A DNA stretch of 64,000 bases, taken from assembly GCF_002482975.1 (NCBI RefSeq), contig NZ_DLHA01000032.1, positions 266,304 to 330,303 on the forward strand, written 5' to 3'. The notes under the pieces were generated by a model. The model did not search any database. It saw only the letters and a program-made list of their open reading frames with translations, and was not told the origin of the DNA. This DNA comes from Flavobacterium sp. UBA7680 (GTDB lineage Bacteria; Bacteroidota; Bacteroidia; Flavobacteriales; Flavobacteriaceae). Shown here one piece after another: positions 1 through 9,399 of this stretch. The first letter of the stretch is position 1, and the number at the start of each line of letters is the position of its first letter. Both the position numbers and the translations under genes were made by a program.

Positions 1-46
1 CAAGGTTTTTGAAACCTTGCAGGAAACGTATCGAGACCTGACAGGT
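1..46. repeat. Short intergenic palindromes downstream of GH95
   Basis: Two palindromes lie at the left edge. The first (1-23) pairs caaggtt with aaccttg and is the same family as the hairpins at 10332-10358 and 10539-10565. The second (36-46) is acctgacaggt, related to the acaggtttt hairpins at 17240 and 57416. They sit just after the GH95 stop codon and could end its transcript. No T-run follows, so a terminator role is only inferred. Confidence 0.5.
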
Positions 47-59
47 TTAATTCGTTATC

Positions 60-2510
60 TTAATTCCCCGTAAAAGTATAAGTCTGCCCCGCTTTCATAT
101 TCACATCGTAAATACTATAATTTGGCAATTGTACTTTAGGCAATTTTGCTTCATTAGAAATAATCGGTTTCTTCACTTCTACATCGTAAAACAACGGATT
201 CAGATTTTTTCCTTTTGCTTTTTTAAGCGAAGAACCTTTCAGCGTATTTTCTACTTTCAATCGACAGTTTCCACCAATTTTTGAATAGATTTTCAGCTCC
301 GAAACTTTATTGTTTTTCCAGGTCATATCAATTACAAATCCACCTCTGGCAACCAAACCTTTTATACTTCCGTCTTTCCAAACACTTGGTAGTGCCGGCA
401 ATAAATGAATCGCATCTTCCTGACTCTGCATCAGCATTTCGGCAAAACCGGCTGTACAACCAAAATTACCATCAATTTGAAACGGCTGATGTGCATCTAA
501 CATATTCGGATACGTTCCGCCGCCTTTTCTTTGGTCTGCTGTTACCAAATGCAATTGATCCTGAATCAATTTATAAGCATGATTTCCGTCTAATAATCTC
601 GCCCATAAATTTACTTTCCATCCCATTGACCAGCCTGTAGATTCATCTGTTCTGTAAATCAAAGATTGTTTAGCCGCTTCAAATAATTCAGGTGTTTTAA
701 TTGCCGAAATCTGATTACTCGGATACAATCCATACAAATGCGAAACATGTCGGTGATTGTCTTTTGGATTGTCCCAATCGTCCTGCCATTCTTGTAATTG
801 ATTGTGTTTCCCAACTTTCATTGGAGGCATTTTTGCCAAAGCATCGCTCACTTTTTTTACATAAGCAGCATCAGGTGAAACTAAAGCCGAAGCTTCCATA
901 ACATGCGTAAACAAATCAAAAACCAACTGATTATCCATTGTCGTTCCCGATGCAATTGTCGCTTTTCCTGTTCCGCCTGCATGTGTGTTTTCAGGTGAAC
1001 TTGACGGAACAACGACTAAATATTTTGTGTTAGGATCTATAACCATAAAATCTAAAAAGAAATCGGCAGCACCTTTCATTATTGGATAAATTTCTGCTAA
1101 ATACTTTTTATCTCCTGTGTATAAATATCTTTCCCATAAATCCTGACAAACCCAAGCACCGCCTGTCGGCCACATCCCCGAAGCTGCAGCATCTACCGGA
1201 GCGGTTACTCGCCAGATATCAGTATTGTGGTGCAAAACCCATCCGTTAGCATTGTACATCGTCTTAGCTGTTTCTGCACCAGTTACAGCTAACTCTTTTG
1301 CCATCTGAAGAAATGGTTCATGCATTTCCTGCAAATTGGTTACCTGTGCAGGCCAATAATTCATTTCGGCATTAATGTTTGTTGTGTATTTGCTGTCCCA
1401 AGGTGGAGTGACCATATCATTCCAAATTCCTTGTAAATTCGCTGGCTGTCCGCCCGGCTGTGAACTTGAAATTAAAAGATAACGCCCAAACTGGAAATAT
1501 AACGAAGCCAATTGCGGATCGAATTGTTTCGAAAAATCCTTAATTCTTTCATTTGTTGGTTTATTAATCAAATTATTTGAACCTAAATCTAAAGAAACTC
1601 TGTTAAAAAACTTCTGATAATAATCAACATGAGATTTCTTAATCGTTTCAAAATCTTTTACTTCGGCTTTCGCCAAATAGTCTTTGCTTTTCGCAATTTC
1701 ATCTCCCGAAATATCCTTATAATCTTTAAAACTGGTTGCAATAGAAATGTAAAAAGTCACTTCATCGGCTTTGTTAATGCTTAAAACTCCGTTGCTGGCA
1801 TCAATCTCACCACCTTTATTTTTAGCCGATAATCGTCCCTGAAATTTTACTTTTCCTTTTACGCCTTCAAAATTACTTCCTAAACCCGAAAGTATAATCT
1901 GGTTTCCTTCTGTCGAAGCGACTGTTTTATCAATCGGACTGTTCATGAAAACATTACACGTAATCTGTCCCGGCTGACTTGCAGAAAGTTTTACCACGAT
2001 TATCTGATCTGAAAATGCTGTTAGTATTTCTCGCGTAAATTCAACTCCGTTTACTTTGTATTTTACTTTCGCTGTAGCATTGCTGATGTCTAAATCACGG
2101 TAATAATCTGTATATTTTTGATGTCCTGCGAATGAAATATAAACGCTTCCAAAAGTCTGATATGGCATTCCGTCATTGGTTTGCGACATGATATCCTGTG
2201 TCGCTAAATCTTGTGCTTCGTCAAATTTTCCGTCAAAAATCAACTGACGAACAATCGGAAGTGCTTTTATCGATTTAGAATGCGCATTGCTGTTTGGAGA
2301 ACCTGCCCAAATTGTTTCTTCATTCAATTGTAAACGTTCAACCGCAGGATCACCAAAAACCATAGCTCCCAAACGACCGTTACCCAAAGGCAAAGCTTCA
2401 TTCCAGATTGCAGCTGGTTTATCGTACCATAATTTTAGGTCGGTTTGAGCTGTTGCTGTAAAGGAAAAAATTCCAAAACAGATCGACGTTATTTTATTTC
2501 TTAACTTCAT
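60..2510 (-). CDS. GH95 alpha-L-fucosidase / alpha-L-galactosidase
   Basis: Inverting exo-glycosidase that removes terminal alpha-L-fucose or alpha-L-galactose, both of which occur in rhamnogalacturonan II side chains. The 816-residue protein has a signal peptide (1-22, ending ATAQ), an N-terminal beta-sandwich opening with the family motif LPLGNGRLGAM (40-50), and an (alpha/alpha)6 barrel. By comparison with Bifidobacterium AfcA, the asparagines in NINAEMNYW (N378, N380), E507 (SSSPEN) and D680 (QIDGNFG) are the catalytic set, and all are present. An in-frame start at 2669 would add 53 residues read through an intergenic repeat, so the ATG at 2510 that begins the signal peptide was chosen. 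It is the last gene of the susC operon. Fucose versus L-galactose specificity cannot be told from sequence. Confidence 0.93.
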   Translation of the reverse strand: MKLRNKITSICFGIFSFTATAQTDLKLWYDKPAAIWNEALPLGNGRLGAMVFGDPAVERLQLNEETIWAGSPNSNAHSKSIKALPIVRQLIFDGKFDEAQDLATQDIMSQTNDGMPYQTFGSVYISFAGHQKYTDYYRDLDISNATAKVKYKVNGVEFTREILTAFSDQIIVVKLSASQPGQITCNVFMNSPIDKTVASTEGNQIILSGLGSNFEGVKGKVKFQGRLSAKNKGGEIDASNGVLSINKADEVTFYISIATSFKDYKDISGDEIAKSKDYLAKAEVKDFETIKKSHVDYYQKFFNRVSLDLGSNNLINKPTNERIKDFSKQFDPQLASLYFQFGRYLLISSSQPGGQPANLQGIWNDMVTPPWDSKYTTNINAEMNYWPAQVTNLQEMHEPFLQMAKELAVTGAETAKTMYNANGWVLHHNTDIWRVTAPVDAAASGMWPTGGAWVCQDLWERYLYTGDKKYLAEIYPIMKGAADFFLDFMVIDPNTKYLVVVPSSSPENTHAGGTGKATIASGTTMDNQLVFDLFTHVMEASALVSPDAAYVKKVSDALAKMPPMKVGKHNQLQEWQDDWDNPKDNHRHVSHLYGLYPSNQISAIKTPELFEAAKQSLIYRTDESTGWSMGWKVNLWARLLDGNHAYKLIQDQLHLVTADQRKGGGTYPNMLDAHQPFQIDGNFGCTAGFAEMLMQSQEDAIHLLPALPSVWKDGSIKGLVARGGFVIDMTWKNNKVSELKIYSKIGGNCRLKVENTLKGSSLKKAKGKNLNPLFYDVEVKKPIISNEAKLPKVQLPNYSIYDVNMKAGQTYTFTGN

Positions 2511-2515
2511 AAATA

Positions 2516-2672
2516 TATTTTTTTTTCTCCACGACCCAAGCGATAGCGAACAGGCGAAGCAATTACACGAATTTGCACTAATTTCTTTTTTAATTAAATA
2601 ATCTGTGTAAATCATTTTAATCTGTGGCAGAAAAAAATAATTCGTGCAAATTCGTGTAATTCGTGGCAATCA
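2516..2672. repeat. Nested inverted repeat (attcgtg family around cacagatt family)
   Basis: The outer arms read ccacgac...cacgaatttgcactaatt (2529-2584) and aattcgtgcaaattcgtgtaattcgtggc (about 2640-2668). The inner part carries an aaatcattttaatctgtggca copy (2611-2633). The right arm ends next to the esterase stop codon. This is one of about 20 such elements in the window, all intergenic. Confidence 0.7.
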
Positions 2673-2675
2673 TTC

Positions 2676-4094
2676 TTATTTCTTAACCTCGTAAACTTTC
2701 AGATTTTTTTCTCCGAACATTTCATATAATTTGTTGATGTCTTTTAGAGCATTCGCAGGCAGTTTTTCACCTTTATCTCCAAAAACAAACAGCTTTTCTT
2801 TTGGCTCAATTACACAAGTCGATTCGTCGATTTCGCCTTTATCGTTCTTTACTTTATTTAAATCTAAGTTTAAATATTTCGCCATAAATGGATACAAAGC
2901 CATACGTTTCGAAATTCCGAAATCATGCCCTTCTTTCGCAAAATGAGCATTTTCAACTAAATCTTTCTTTCCGTATAATTCATATGTTCTTTGAATAAAA
3001 GGAAATTCCAATTCAGGAACTGCTAATGTCCAGTCTTTTCCGTCAGAAACGATTAATTGTGGTTTTGGCGCCATCATAGCTGAGATTTCCGCGTTGTTTG
3101 TTCCATTTCCGCAAAGATGAATTCCGCGTCCGCTTTCACATGGACAACCTCCTGAGAAATGAGAAGAAACCATTACAACCGGAGCCGAAACTTTTACTCT
3201 ATCATCAATTGCAGCTAAAAACATGGTATGTGAACCACCGCCAGAACCTCCAGTGACACCAACTCTCGACATATCAGCATTTTTTACGGTTGCTAAATAA
3301 TCCAATAAACGAATTCCAGTTAAAACCTGAACCGTCGATGCAATACTATTTCTATGCGTTTCTTCTGGAAATTGCAATAACGATTCTCCCCAAGCAAATA
3401 AATCATACGCCACGACAATTGCTCCCATTTTTGCCATGATTGCACATCTGTACTGCTCGTCTTTTCTGTATCTTCCATCTCCAAAATGTCCGTCAGGAGT
3501 TAAGATAACGGCTGCTTTTTTATTGAATGGATATGGTTTATAAATTGATCCTGTTGCATAAACACCCGGAAGGATTTCTAAAGCAATATTTTCAACACTG
3601 TAATCTTTATAAATTCTCTTTGGAGTTAAAAGTGGTTTAGATTTTGGCATTGGGGGAGCCTTATCTAATCCAAATGAGGTTATCATACAAGCTTTTAACT
3701 CCGTTTTACGTTTTTCCCATTCTTCTTTGGTCGAATAAAGACTTTCCAAATAAAACAAGCGTTCTTTTCCTTTATCGACTGAAACTTTATGGTTTTCATA
3801 TTTACGAATAATGTAGGTTCCATCCGGCTGTTTGAAATACATCAATTCAAACGGAGCCAAAATATTAGTTAACGAAATTGCCAGATTTCCCGGTTCAATT
3901 CTCCAATCGGCATAATCGAGTTCTTTTCCTTTTAATAACCCCCTGTCGTCGTTGATCGTTACATTAAAAACAGTTTCTATTTTTTTTAGTGTTTCTGATA
4001 CTGGTTTTCTAAAATTTGTATCTGAAGTGCTTTGCGCATTCGCAAATGTCAAAGCAAAGAATAAAATTACTGTATATATGTTTTTAATTTTCAT
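2676..4094 (-). CDS. Secreted alpha/beta-hydrolase esterase with N-terminal STN-like domain
   Basis: Probable carbohydrate deacetylase or other ester hydrolase acting on decorated pectin. After a signal peptide (1-20, FANAQ), residues about 31-98 resemble an STN (secretin/TonB short N-terminal) domain: PVSETLKKIE, a central charged strand, NLAISLTNIL, then DGTYIIRKY. The rest is an alpha/beta hydrolase of the acetylxylan-esterase/prolyl-oligopeptidase type. Its nucleophile elbow is GGSGGGS (S284), with acid candidates D351 or D354 and H390 in EGHDFG. Several cysteines cluster at 317-328 (GGCPCESGRGIHLC). It lies between GH78 and GH95 in the susC operon. The hydrolase assignment is firm. The substrate and the STN call are inferences from pattern alone. 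Confidence 0.82.
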   Translation of the reverse strand: MKIKNIYTVILFFALTFANAQSTSDTNFRKPVSETLKKIETVFNVTINDDRGLLKGKELDYADWRIEPGNLAISLTNILAPFELMYFKQPDGTYIIRKYENHKVSVDKGKERLFYLESLYSTKEEWEKRKTELKACMITSFGLDKAPPMPKSKPLLTPKRIYKDYSVENIALEILPGVYATGSIYKPYPFNKKAAVILTPDGHFGDGRYRKDEQYRCAIMAKMGAIVVAYDLFAWGESLLQFPEETHRNSIASTVQVLTGIRLLDYLATVKNADMSRVGVTGGSGGGSHTMFLAAIDDRVKVSAPVVMVSSHFSGGCPCESGRGIHLCGNGTNNAEISAMMAPKPQLIVSDGKDWTLAVPELEFPFIQRTYELYGKKDLVENAHFAKEGHDFGISKRMALYPFMAKYLNLDLNKVKNDKGEIDESTCVIEPKEKLFVFGDKGEKLPANALKDINKLYEMFGEKNLKVYEVKK

Positions 4095-4119
4095 TGTCTT
4101 TTGTGTTAAACTAGCTTAA

Positions 4120-4398
4120 AATTGAACGCTGATGGCACGGATTTACTTCGTAAAAACGCGGATAAAAGCTGATCTTTTTATTTTTTAAATTGCCTCCAGT
4201 TTTAACTGGAGGAAAATATTTTTGATTTCTACTTTGGCTTTAGCCTAACTTACTCATTTGGCTAAAGCCTTTTCTCTTGTCTTGTTTTCTTAAACCTCCA
4301 GTTAAAACTGGAGGCAATTCAATTTTACATTTTGAAATAGAAGAAAAAAATCCGTATAAATCCGCGTCTTTACGAAGTAAATCCGTGTCATCCGCGTT
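4120..4398. repeat. 304-bp gap filled by nested hairpins
   Basis: The gap between the esterase and GH78 holds a three-layer palindrome. The outer arms are the atccgcg family (gcacggatttacttcgtaa, 4135-4153; matching arm about 4350-4397). The middle arms are gcctccagttttaactggagg (4191-4211) and cctccagttaaaactggagg (4296-4315). The centre pairs ggctttagcc (4237-4246) with ggctaaagcc (4260-4269). No coding sequence is seen. Confidence 0.75.
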
Positions 4399-7170
4399 CT
4401 ATAATTTGCATTCTATTGTATAAATACCAGATCCAAATTCCAAAACAGGCTTTTGAGCTTTTTCATCAAAACCTGTTTTCACTTTTTTATTATCAATTTT
4501 TATTTCTGAATTTTTAGCAACAGGCAATTTTATCGTTGCCGTTGTATTCACAGGAATCTCAACAGTCAGAATAAATTTGCCATCTTTTTTCTCCCACGAA
4601 GAAGCAATTTTTCCATAGACAGATTGATAATCCGCTTTCGCGAAAGTCATATCGCCAACCATTTCTGGTTGAATAAAGAAATGTTTGAATCCAGGTTTAT
4701 CAGGATCAGACATAATTCCGGCCAAGCTTTGGTAAAACCATTCTTCAATTTGTCCTAACATAAAGTGATTCCAAGAATTTCCTTTTCTCGGATCCCATTG
4801 TTCGGTTAAAGTCGTCAAACCAAATTTAATCTGAAAACCATAACCCGGCGCATCGTAATGATTGTGCATTCTGAACATGGTTTCATTTTCTCCATTTCTT
4901 GCTAAAGCCTGAAACAAATAGCGATTTCCAACATCTCCTGTAGTTAATCGATCTCCTTTTTCTTTTATATCTGCTAATAAATTCTGCATTACAGCCTCTT
5001 TATACTGAGGTTCTACGATATCCATAAAAATCGGAACTGAGTTGCTAAACTGGCTGTTTGTTCCATATTGTTTGGTTTCAGCATTAAAAAACTTCGCATT
5101 GAAAGCTGTTTTAATTTCTGAGGCTAATGTTTCATACTTCTCAATATCTTCAGTTTTGCCTAATAATTTAGCTGCTTTTGCTACTAAATATGCCCCGTAA
5201 TAATAATGTGAAGTCGCAGAAAGTGCAATTGGACTATTTTTAGAATATCCTGCTGCATGTGTTCCGTAATCGTACCAATCTCCTAATCCGTGCGATACAA
5301 TATGATTTTCTGCTTTGGTTCCTAAGTAGTCCACGTAATTTTTCATTACAGGAAAATATTTTTCTAATAATGAAGCGTCTCCGTAATATTCATAATACAT
5401 CCAAGGCAGAATTACGCCTGTTACACCCCATTCTGGAGAATCGGTGAAATCGCCACCAAAAATTACATATTCAGGAACAATAGTTGGAATTAAACCGTTA
5501 TCATGTTGTGAATCAGAAATATTCTGCATCGTTGCAGGAAGGAAAGTCTGCAAGTTATAATTGAACATTAAACCTGGACCATTCAACTGAATCTCTTCCA
5601 GCCAACCTAATTTTTCACGTTGCGGACAATCGGTAAAAACACTTTGAAAATTACTTTTTATGGAGTTATTTATCAGCTCGTGTGTTTTATTGAAAATTTC
5701 ATTTGAACAGGCAAAACTTCCTGCTTCCCCAGCCGAATTGTAAATGAAATTTGATTTTAAATCAACCAAAGTTGGAAGTGCTGCATTTTTAGCTTCTTTA
5801 TAATTGATGTTTTCAATTTGAACATATTGATAGCCATAAAAACTGAATTTTGGCGTCCATTCTTCTGTTCCGTCTCCTTTTAAGGTGTAATCGTAATAAT
5901 ATGGTTTTCCTGATCTTCCCTGCGCAATTGTGCCTTCTTCATTTAATCCTTCAGCAACCCAAACACGAATTGTCTGTCCTTTTTTTCCTTTTACTTTGAT
6001 CGTTGGAAATCCCGAAAGATTCTGCCCCATATCAAAAACATAGAAATTCGGTTTCAACTCTTTTACGGTTTTAACTTCATATTGTTTTTGAATCGTAACA
6101 GGCGGTGCAGTTTGCGGTCTTAAAACTCCTTTTGGCGCTTCCTGAATCACGACTTTTTTCCAATTCGAATCTTTGAAACCTTTACTGTTCCAGCCTTTTT
6201 GCTCTAAATTGGCATTGTAATCTTCTCCACCAAAAATACTATTGTACGTAATCGGGCTTTTGCTGTATTTCCAAGTTTCATCTGACTTTATAATTTCTTC
6301 TGAACCATCTTTATACTTGATTTTCATTTTAAAGAATAAAGTGGGCGGGCCAAAACTCACGAAGAATTTGGTATATCTTTCTGCCAGCGTATTATACATT
6401 CCGTTTCCTAAAAGAACACCAATTACGTTTTCACCTTTTTGAAGTTCTTTGGCGTTTAATTCGTAAATATTGTAATTAACCGTTTTGTCATAATCTGTCC
6501 ACAAAGGCGCAAATTCGCTGTTTCCAACTTTTTTACTGTTAATCGTTAATTCGTAATGTCCTAAACCTGAAACATAAACAACAGCTTCTTTGATTTCTTT
6601 TTTTATTTCGAAAGGTTTACGAAGCATAATGCTTCTGCGTGACAATGAATCGGAAGCATTGATAAACGAATTCTTTTTTTCTCTATTGAAAGTAGCTGAA
6701 TGATAATTTCGGCCTTCCGGCAGATGACTGTCTGCTTTGGTAATCGCTCCAATCCAAACCGGATTTAAATCTGATTCTAACGAAGCAGTTCTGAAAGAAG
6801 CAATTTTACTCCACTTAGAAACTTTTCCAATTTGATTCCAGACTTTTACTTTCCAGAAATATTTGGTCTCGTTTTTTAATGGATTTCCAATATAAGGAAT
6901 CTGTAAATTTTTAAGTGAATTTACTCTTCCGCTGTTCCAGATATCGCCTTCGTCATTTTGTAGTTTTTCTTCTGAAGAAGCAATCAAAATAATGTAAGCA
7001 ATTTGCGATGAATTGGATTCTTTTGAAACCAACTGCCAGCTAAATCTCGGCTGATTCTGAACTACGGCTAATGGATTTTCAGCCATTTCTGTTGTTAGAT
7101 ATACAGGTAAAATTTGTCCATTCGAGATGAAAGTGACTAAGAGTAATAATATGATTTTAAAATGCTTCAT
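4399..7170 (-). CDS. GH78 alpha-L-rhamnosidase
   Basis: Secreted inverting alpha-L-rhamnosidase of 923 residues with a signal peptide (MKHFKIILLLLVTFISNGQ). The order is an N-terminal FnIII-like domain (about 20-135), rhamnosidase beta-sandwich domains (about 140-470), an (alpha/alpha)6 catalytic barrel (about 480-830) and a C-terminal beta-sandwich. Family motifs are visible: TDCPQREKLGWLEE, with the acidic residues that bind rhamnose and act as general acid, GLGDWYDYG, and TEQWDPRKGNSWNH. It is expected to take terminal rhamnose from RG-I backbone ends or RG-II side chains. The start follows the signal peptide directly, and a nested repeat separates it from the sialidase-like gene upstream. 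Confidence 0.93.
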   Translation of the reverse strand: MKHFKIILLLLVTFISNGQILPVYLTTEMAENPLAVVQNQPRFSWQLVSKESNSSQIAYIILIASSEEKLQNDEGDIWNSGRVNSLKNLQIPYIGNPLKNETKYFWKVKVWNQIGKVSKWSKIASFRTASLESDLNPVWIGAITKADSHLPEGRNYHSATFNREKKNSFINASDSLSRRSIMLRKPFEIKKEIKEAVVYVSGLGHYELTINSKKVGNSEFAPLWTDYDKTVNYNIYELNAKELQKGENVIGVLLGNGMYNTLAERYTKFFVSFGPPTLFFKMKIKYKDGSEEIIKSDETWKYSKSPITYNSIFGGEDYNANLEQKGWNSKGFKDSNWKKVVIQEAPKGVLRPQTAPPVTIQKQYEVKTVKELKPNFYVFDMGQNLSGFPTIKVKGKKGQTIRVWVAEGLNEEGTIAQGRSGKPYYYDYTLKGDGTEEWTPKFSFYGYQYVQIENINYKEAKNAALPTLVDLKSNFIYNSAGEAGSFACSNEIFNKTHELINNSIKSNFQSVFTDCPQREKLGWLEEIQLNGPGLMFNYNLQTFLPATMQNISDSQHDNGLIPTIVPEYVIFGGDFTDSPEWGVTGVILPWMYYEYYGDASLLEKYFPVMKNYVDYLGTKAENHIVSHGLGDWYDYGTHAAGYSKNSPIALSATSHYYYGAYLVAKAAKLLGKTEDIEKYETLASEIKTAFNAKFFNAETKQYGTNSQFSNSVPIFMDIVEPQYKEAVMQNLLADIKEKGDRLTTGDVGNRYLFQALARNGENETMFRMHNHYDAPGYGFQIKFGLTTLTEQWDPRKGNSWNHFMLGQIEEWFYQSLAGIMSDPDKPGFKHFFIQPEMVGDMTFAKADYQSVYGKIASSWEKKDGKFILTVEIPVNTTATIKLPVAKNSEIKIDNKKVKTGFDEKAQKPVLEFGSGIYTIECKL

Positions 7171-7182
7171 TTCTTATTGATT

Positions 7183-7380
7183 AGTACGCGGATGACACGG
7201 ATTTACTTCGTAAAGACGCGGATAAAAACTGATTTTTTATTTCTTTAAAAATAAAATCCGTGTAAATCTGCGTCATCCGCGTTCTATTTTTTTTCGCCAC
7301 GAATTACACAAATTTCACTAATTTTTAAATCAATAATTATCAAAATAATTCGTGACAATTCGTGCAATTCGTGGCAATAT
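7183..7380. repeat. Adjacent atccgcg and attcgtg inverted repeats
   Basis: The first pair is gtacgcggatgacacggatt (7182-7201) with aaaatccgtgtaaatctgcg (7252-7271) and its extension to 7285. It is followed at once by a second pair, cgccacgaattacacaaatt (7296-7315) with attcgtgcaattcgtggc (7359-7376). The block occupies the whole gap between GH78 and the next gene. Confidence 0.7.
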
Positions 7381-7383
7381 ATT

Positions 7384-9246
7384 TTACAATTTCTTCGTAA
7401 TCAACGATTGAATATTAAATACGGCTTCCGGGATTAATTTTCCGGTTTGGGGTAAATCATGATAATCGTCTGTATCGGGTTCTGTATCTGCATTTGGAGA
7501 ATATCTTTGATCGCCTGTGCGGAACATAATACGCTCAAAACCGTCTACCGGAGCATAAAAAATTCTCGTTGATTCTTTTTCGTCGTTTACTTTTATTGTG
7601 TACGAACGGGTTTTAACGTTCAGTTTTACATTTACTTTATATTCTTTTCCGGCTTCATACTTTGTAACTCCGCCAAAACGAGCACCATTTTTTGCTTTTA
7701 ATTGTCCATCTGAATCAAAAACCAATCTCACCGCTGGCAATCCTTGTTTATTTTGAAATTCAACCTGCAATAAACCATGATTATTTTGCTCTGGCTTTAC
7801 GGTAAAAGTCACTTCCATTTTCTCTGCAAACGGAATAACACGTTCAGCACGGGCATAATCAAAATTATCCTGATCTCTTAATGTCAGCCATTTTTTACCA
7901 TCAGCTTTCTTTTCGATTTTGGTGGAAGCCCAAGACAAATCATAGGTATTCCATAACTTTAATTCTTGTCCGTCCGGAAGATCATTAAAAATGTCATTTG
8001 CATTTTCTGTAACGACTGAAGTAACCGGAACCGGAATCGACGCTACCCAAATATCTTCTTTGTTCATACTGTAACTTACCCAAAGTTTTCCGTCAGGCGG
8101 AGTTCCGTCGCCTTCTGAAATTCCGCGAACGTATTGCGGGCCTGCTGATTTGTAGTTTCCACCATAACGCATCGGACTAATTTCTCCGTGAACCAATAAT
8201 AAATCTTTGTAAGTCAAACCGTCATCACTTGTTGAAATAGCCAAAGGCCAGCGATATTCTGACGGATTATAAACTGTTGCATAACGGTTATCAGATGTTT
8301 TTTGTCCCCAGATTTTGGCATTGCTGTTTACAAAACCGGGAGCACGAAGCGGATTATATTCCCATGTTTTTCCGCCATCTTTACTGATTGAAGTTAAAGC
8401 GTGTTTCCATAAACCTACCACATTTCCGTTTGGTAACTGATATGAACTTAAAGCTTTATATGGCTTTTTTAACGGAATCAATTCATCATCACGATCGGCT
8501 TCTTCTACCCATTGCTGTAAAACTAATGGATCTGAAAGAATTTCTTCGCAGGCTTTTTTCAAACCTTTGTCTTTTGCTTGTGTATAAAAAGGAAAAGCCG
8601 ATTTCGATTTGTCCCAAGATTTATTGTATCTGATGAAATAAATTTCGCCAAAACTTCCGTCTTTTTTGATTTCACGAATGACGCGTCCAATTCCTTTTCC
8701 ATCGTTTGGATCATCTTTTTCATCCATTGCGATTCCGTAATAGGCCAAAGCATAAAGTCGTTTGTCTTTTGAAGTATAAAAACCCATTCTTTGGTGCATA
8801 ATCGCATCCAGATTTTTGGCAACTCCTTCAACGCCTTCTTTTTTCCATCCGTCGGGAATATGATAGATTGGGAAAATTACTTTTGGCATTTTCCAGCTTA
8901 CACCATCTTTAGAAGTCATAATCAAAGTCTGGCTCGGCGGAATATGTTCTCCTGCTGGATCACTTAAATATTGCAGGTAAAAAGTATCGTTCCAATATGC
9001 CATTGTAGGCTGGTGATTGTATGTCCATCCAAAACCATCTGCTTTTTCTGGGTGTTCACGACTTGCTCGCATAATCTGCGTAGCGTGAACGCCAACCGCC
9101 GGACTTAACTGTCCGTGGTGATAATCGACATTTGAAAGTGTTTTACCAACATAACGCACGGTATCGTTTTGTGCATTTACAGCTGTACAAGTCAAAAGAA
9201 TTGTGGCTGTAATGATGTTAGTTTTTATGTTTTGGAAAGCAATCAT
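7384..9246 (-). CDS. Sialidase-like beta-propeller protein with C-terminal beta-sandwich
   Basis: Secreted protein of about 620 residues with a signal peptide ending VNAQ. Residues about 40-410 show repeated bladed-propeller signatures of the BNR/exo-sialidase superfamily: TLIMTSKDGVSWKMP, LTSISKDGGKTWEYN and LAISTSDDGLTYKD. Residues about 430-610 look like a LamG/concanavalin-type beta-sandwich, which often binds glycans. Sialic acid is not a plant sugar, so a lyase or hydrolase on an acidic pectin residue is more likely, by analogy with other propeller enzymes of pectin loci such as GH145. No family is assigned with confidence. A GTG at 9267 is in frame but lies inside a repeat copy, so the ATG at 9246 is preferred. 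Confidence 0.72.
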   Translation of the reverse strand: MIAFQNIKTNIITATILLTCTAVNAQNDTVRYVGKTLSNVDYHHGQLSPAVGVHATQIMRASREHPEKADGFGWTYNHQPTMAYWNDTFYLQYLSDPAGEHIPPSQTLIMTSKDGVSWKMPKVIFPIYHIPDGWKKEGVEGVAKNLDAIMHQRMGFYTSKDKRLYALAYYGIAMDEKDDPNDGKGIGRVIREIKKDGSFGEIYFIRYNKSWDKSKSAFPFYTQAKDKGLKKACEEILSDPLVLQQWVEEADRDDELIPLKKPYKALSSYQLPNGNVVGLWKHALTSISKDGGKTWEYNPLRAPGFVNSNAKIWGQKTSDNRYATVYNPSEYRWPLAISTSDDGLTYKDLLLVHGEISPMRYGGNYKSAGPQYVRGISEGDGTPPDGKLWVSYSMNKEDIWVASIPVPVTSVVTENANDIFNDLPDGQELKLWNTYDLSWASTKIEKKADGKKWLTLRDQDNFDYARAERVIPFAEKMEVTFTVKPEQNNHGLLQVEFQNKQGLPAVRLVFDSDGQLKAKNGARFGGVTKYEAGKEYKVNVKLNVKTRSYTIKVNDEKESTRIFYAPVDGFERIMFRTGDQRYSPNADTEPDTDDYHDLPQTGKLIPEAVFNIQSLITKKL

Positions 9247-9259
9247 GTTTTTTATTTTT

Positions 9260-9396
9260 TTTGCCACAGATTAAAAAGATTAAAAGGAATTTTCCTCTTT
9301 GAACTCTTTATAATTTTTCACGCAGATTTATATTTTTAATTAACAAATGCTACGAATAAAAAAAATCATTTTAATCTGTGAAATCTGTGGCCTTAT
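9260..9396. repeat. cacagatt inverted repeat
   Basis: The left arm is ttgccacagattaaaaagat (9261-9280). The right arm is aatcattttaatctgtg...tctgtggcc (9363-9392). Between them is an AT-rich loop with a cacgcagattt fragment. It is the only content of the gap between two operon genes. Confidence 0.65.
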
Positions 9397-9399
9397 CTT

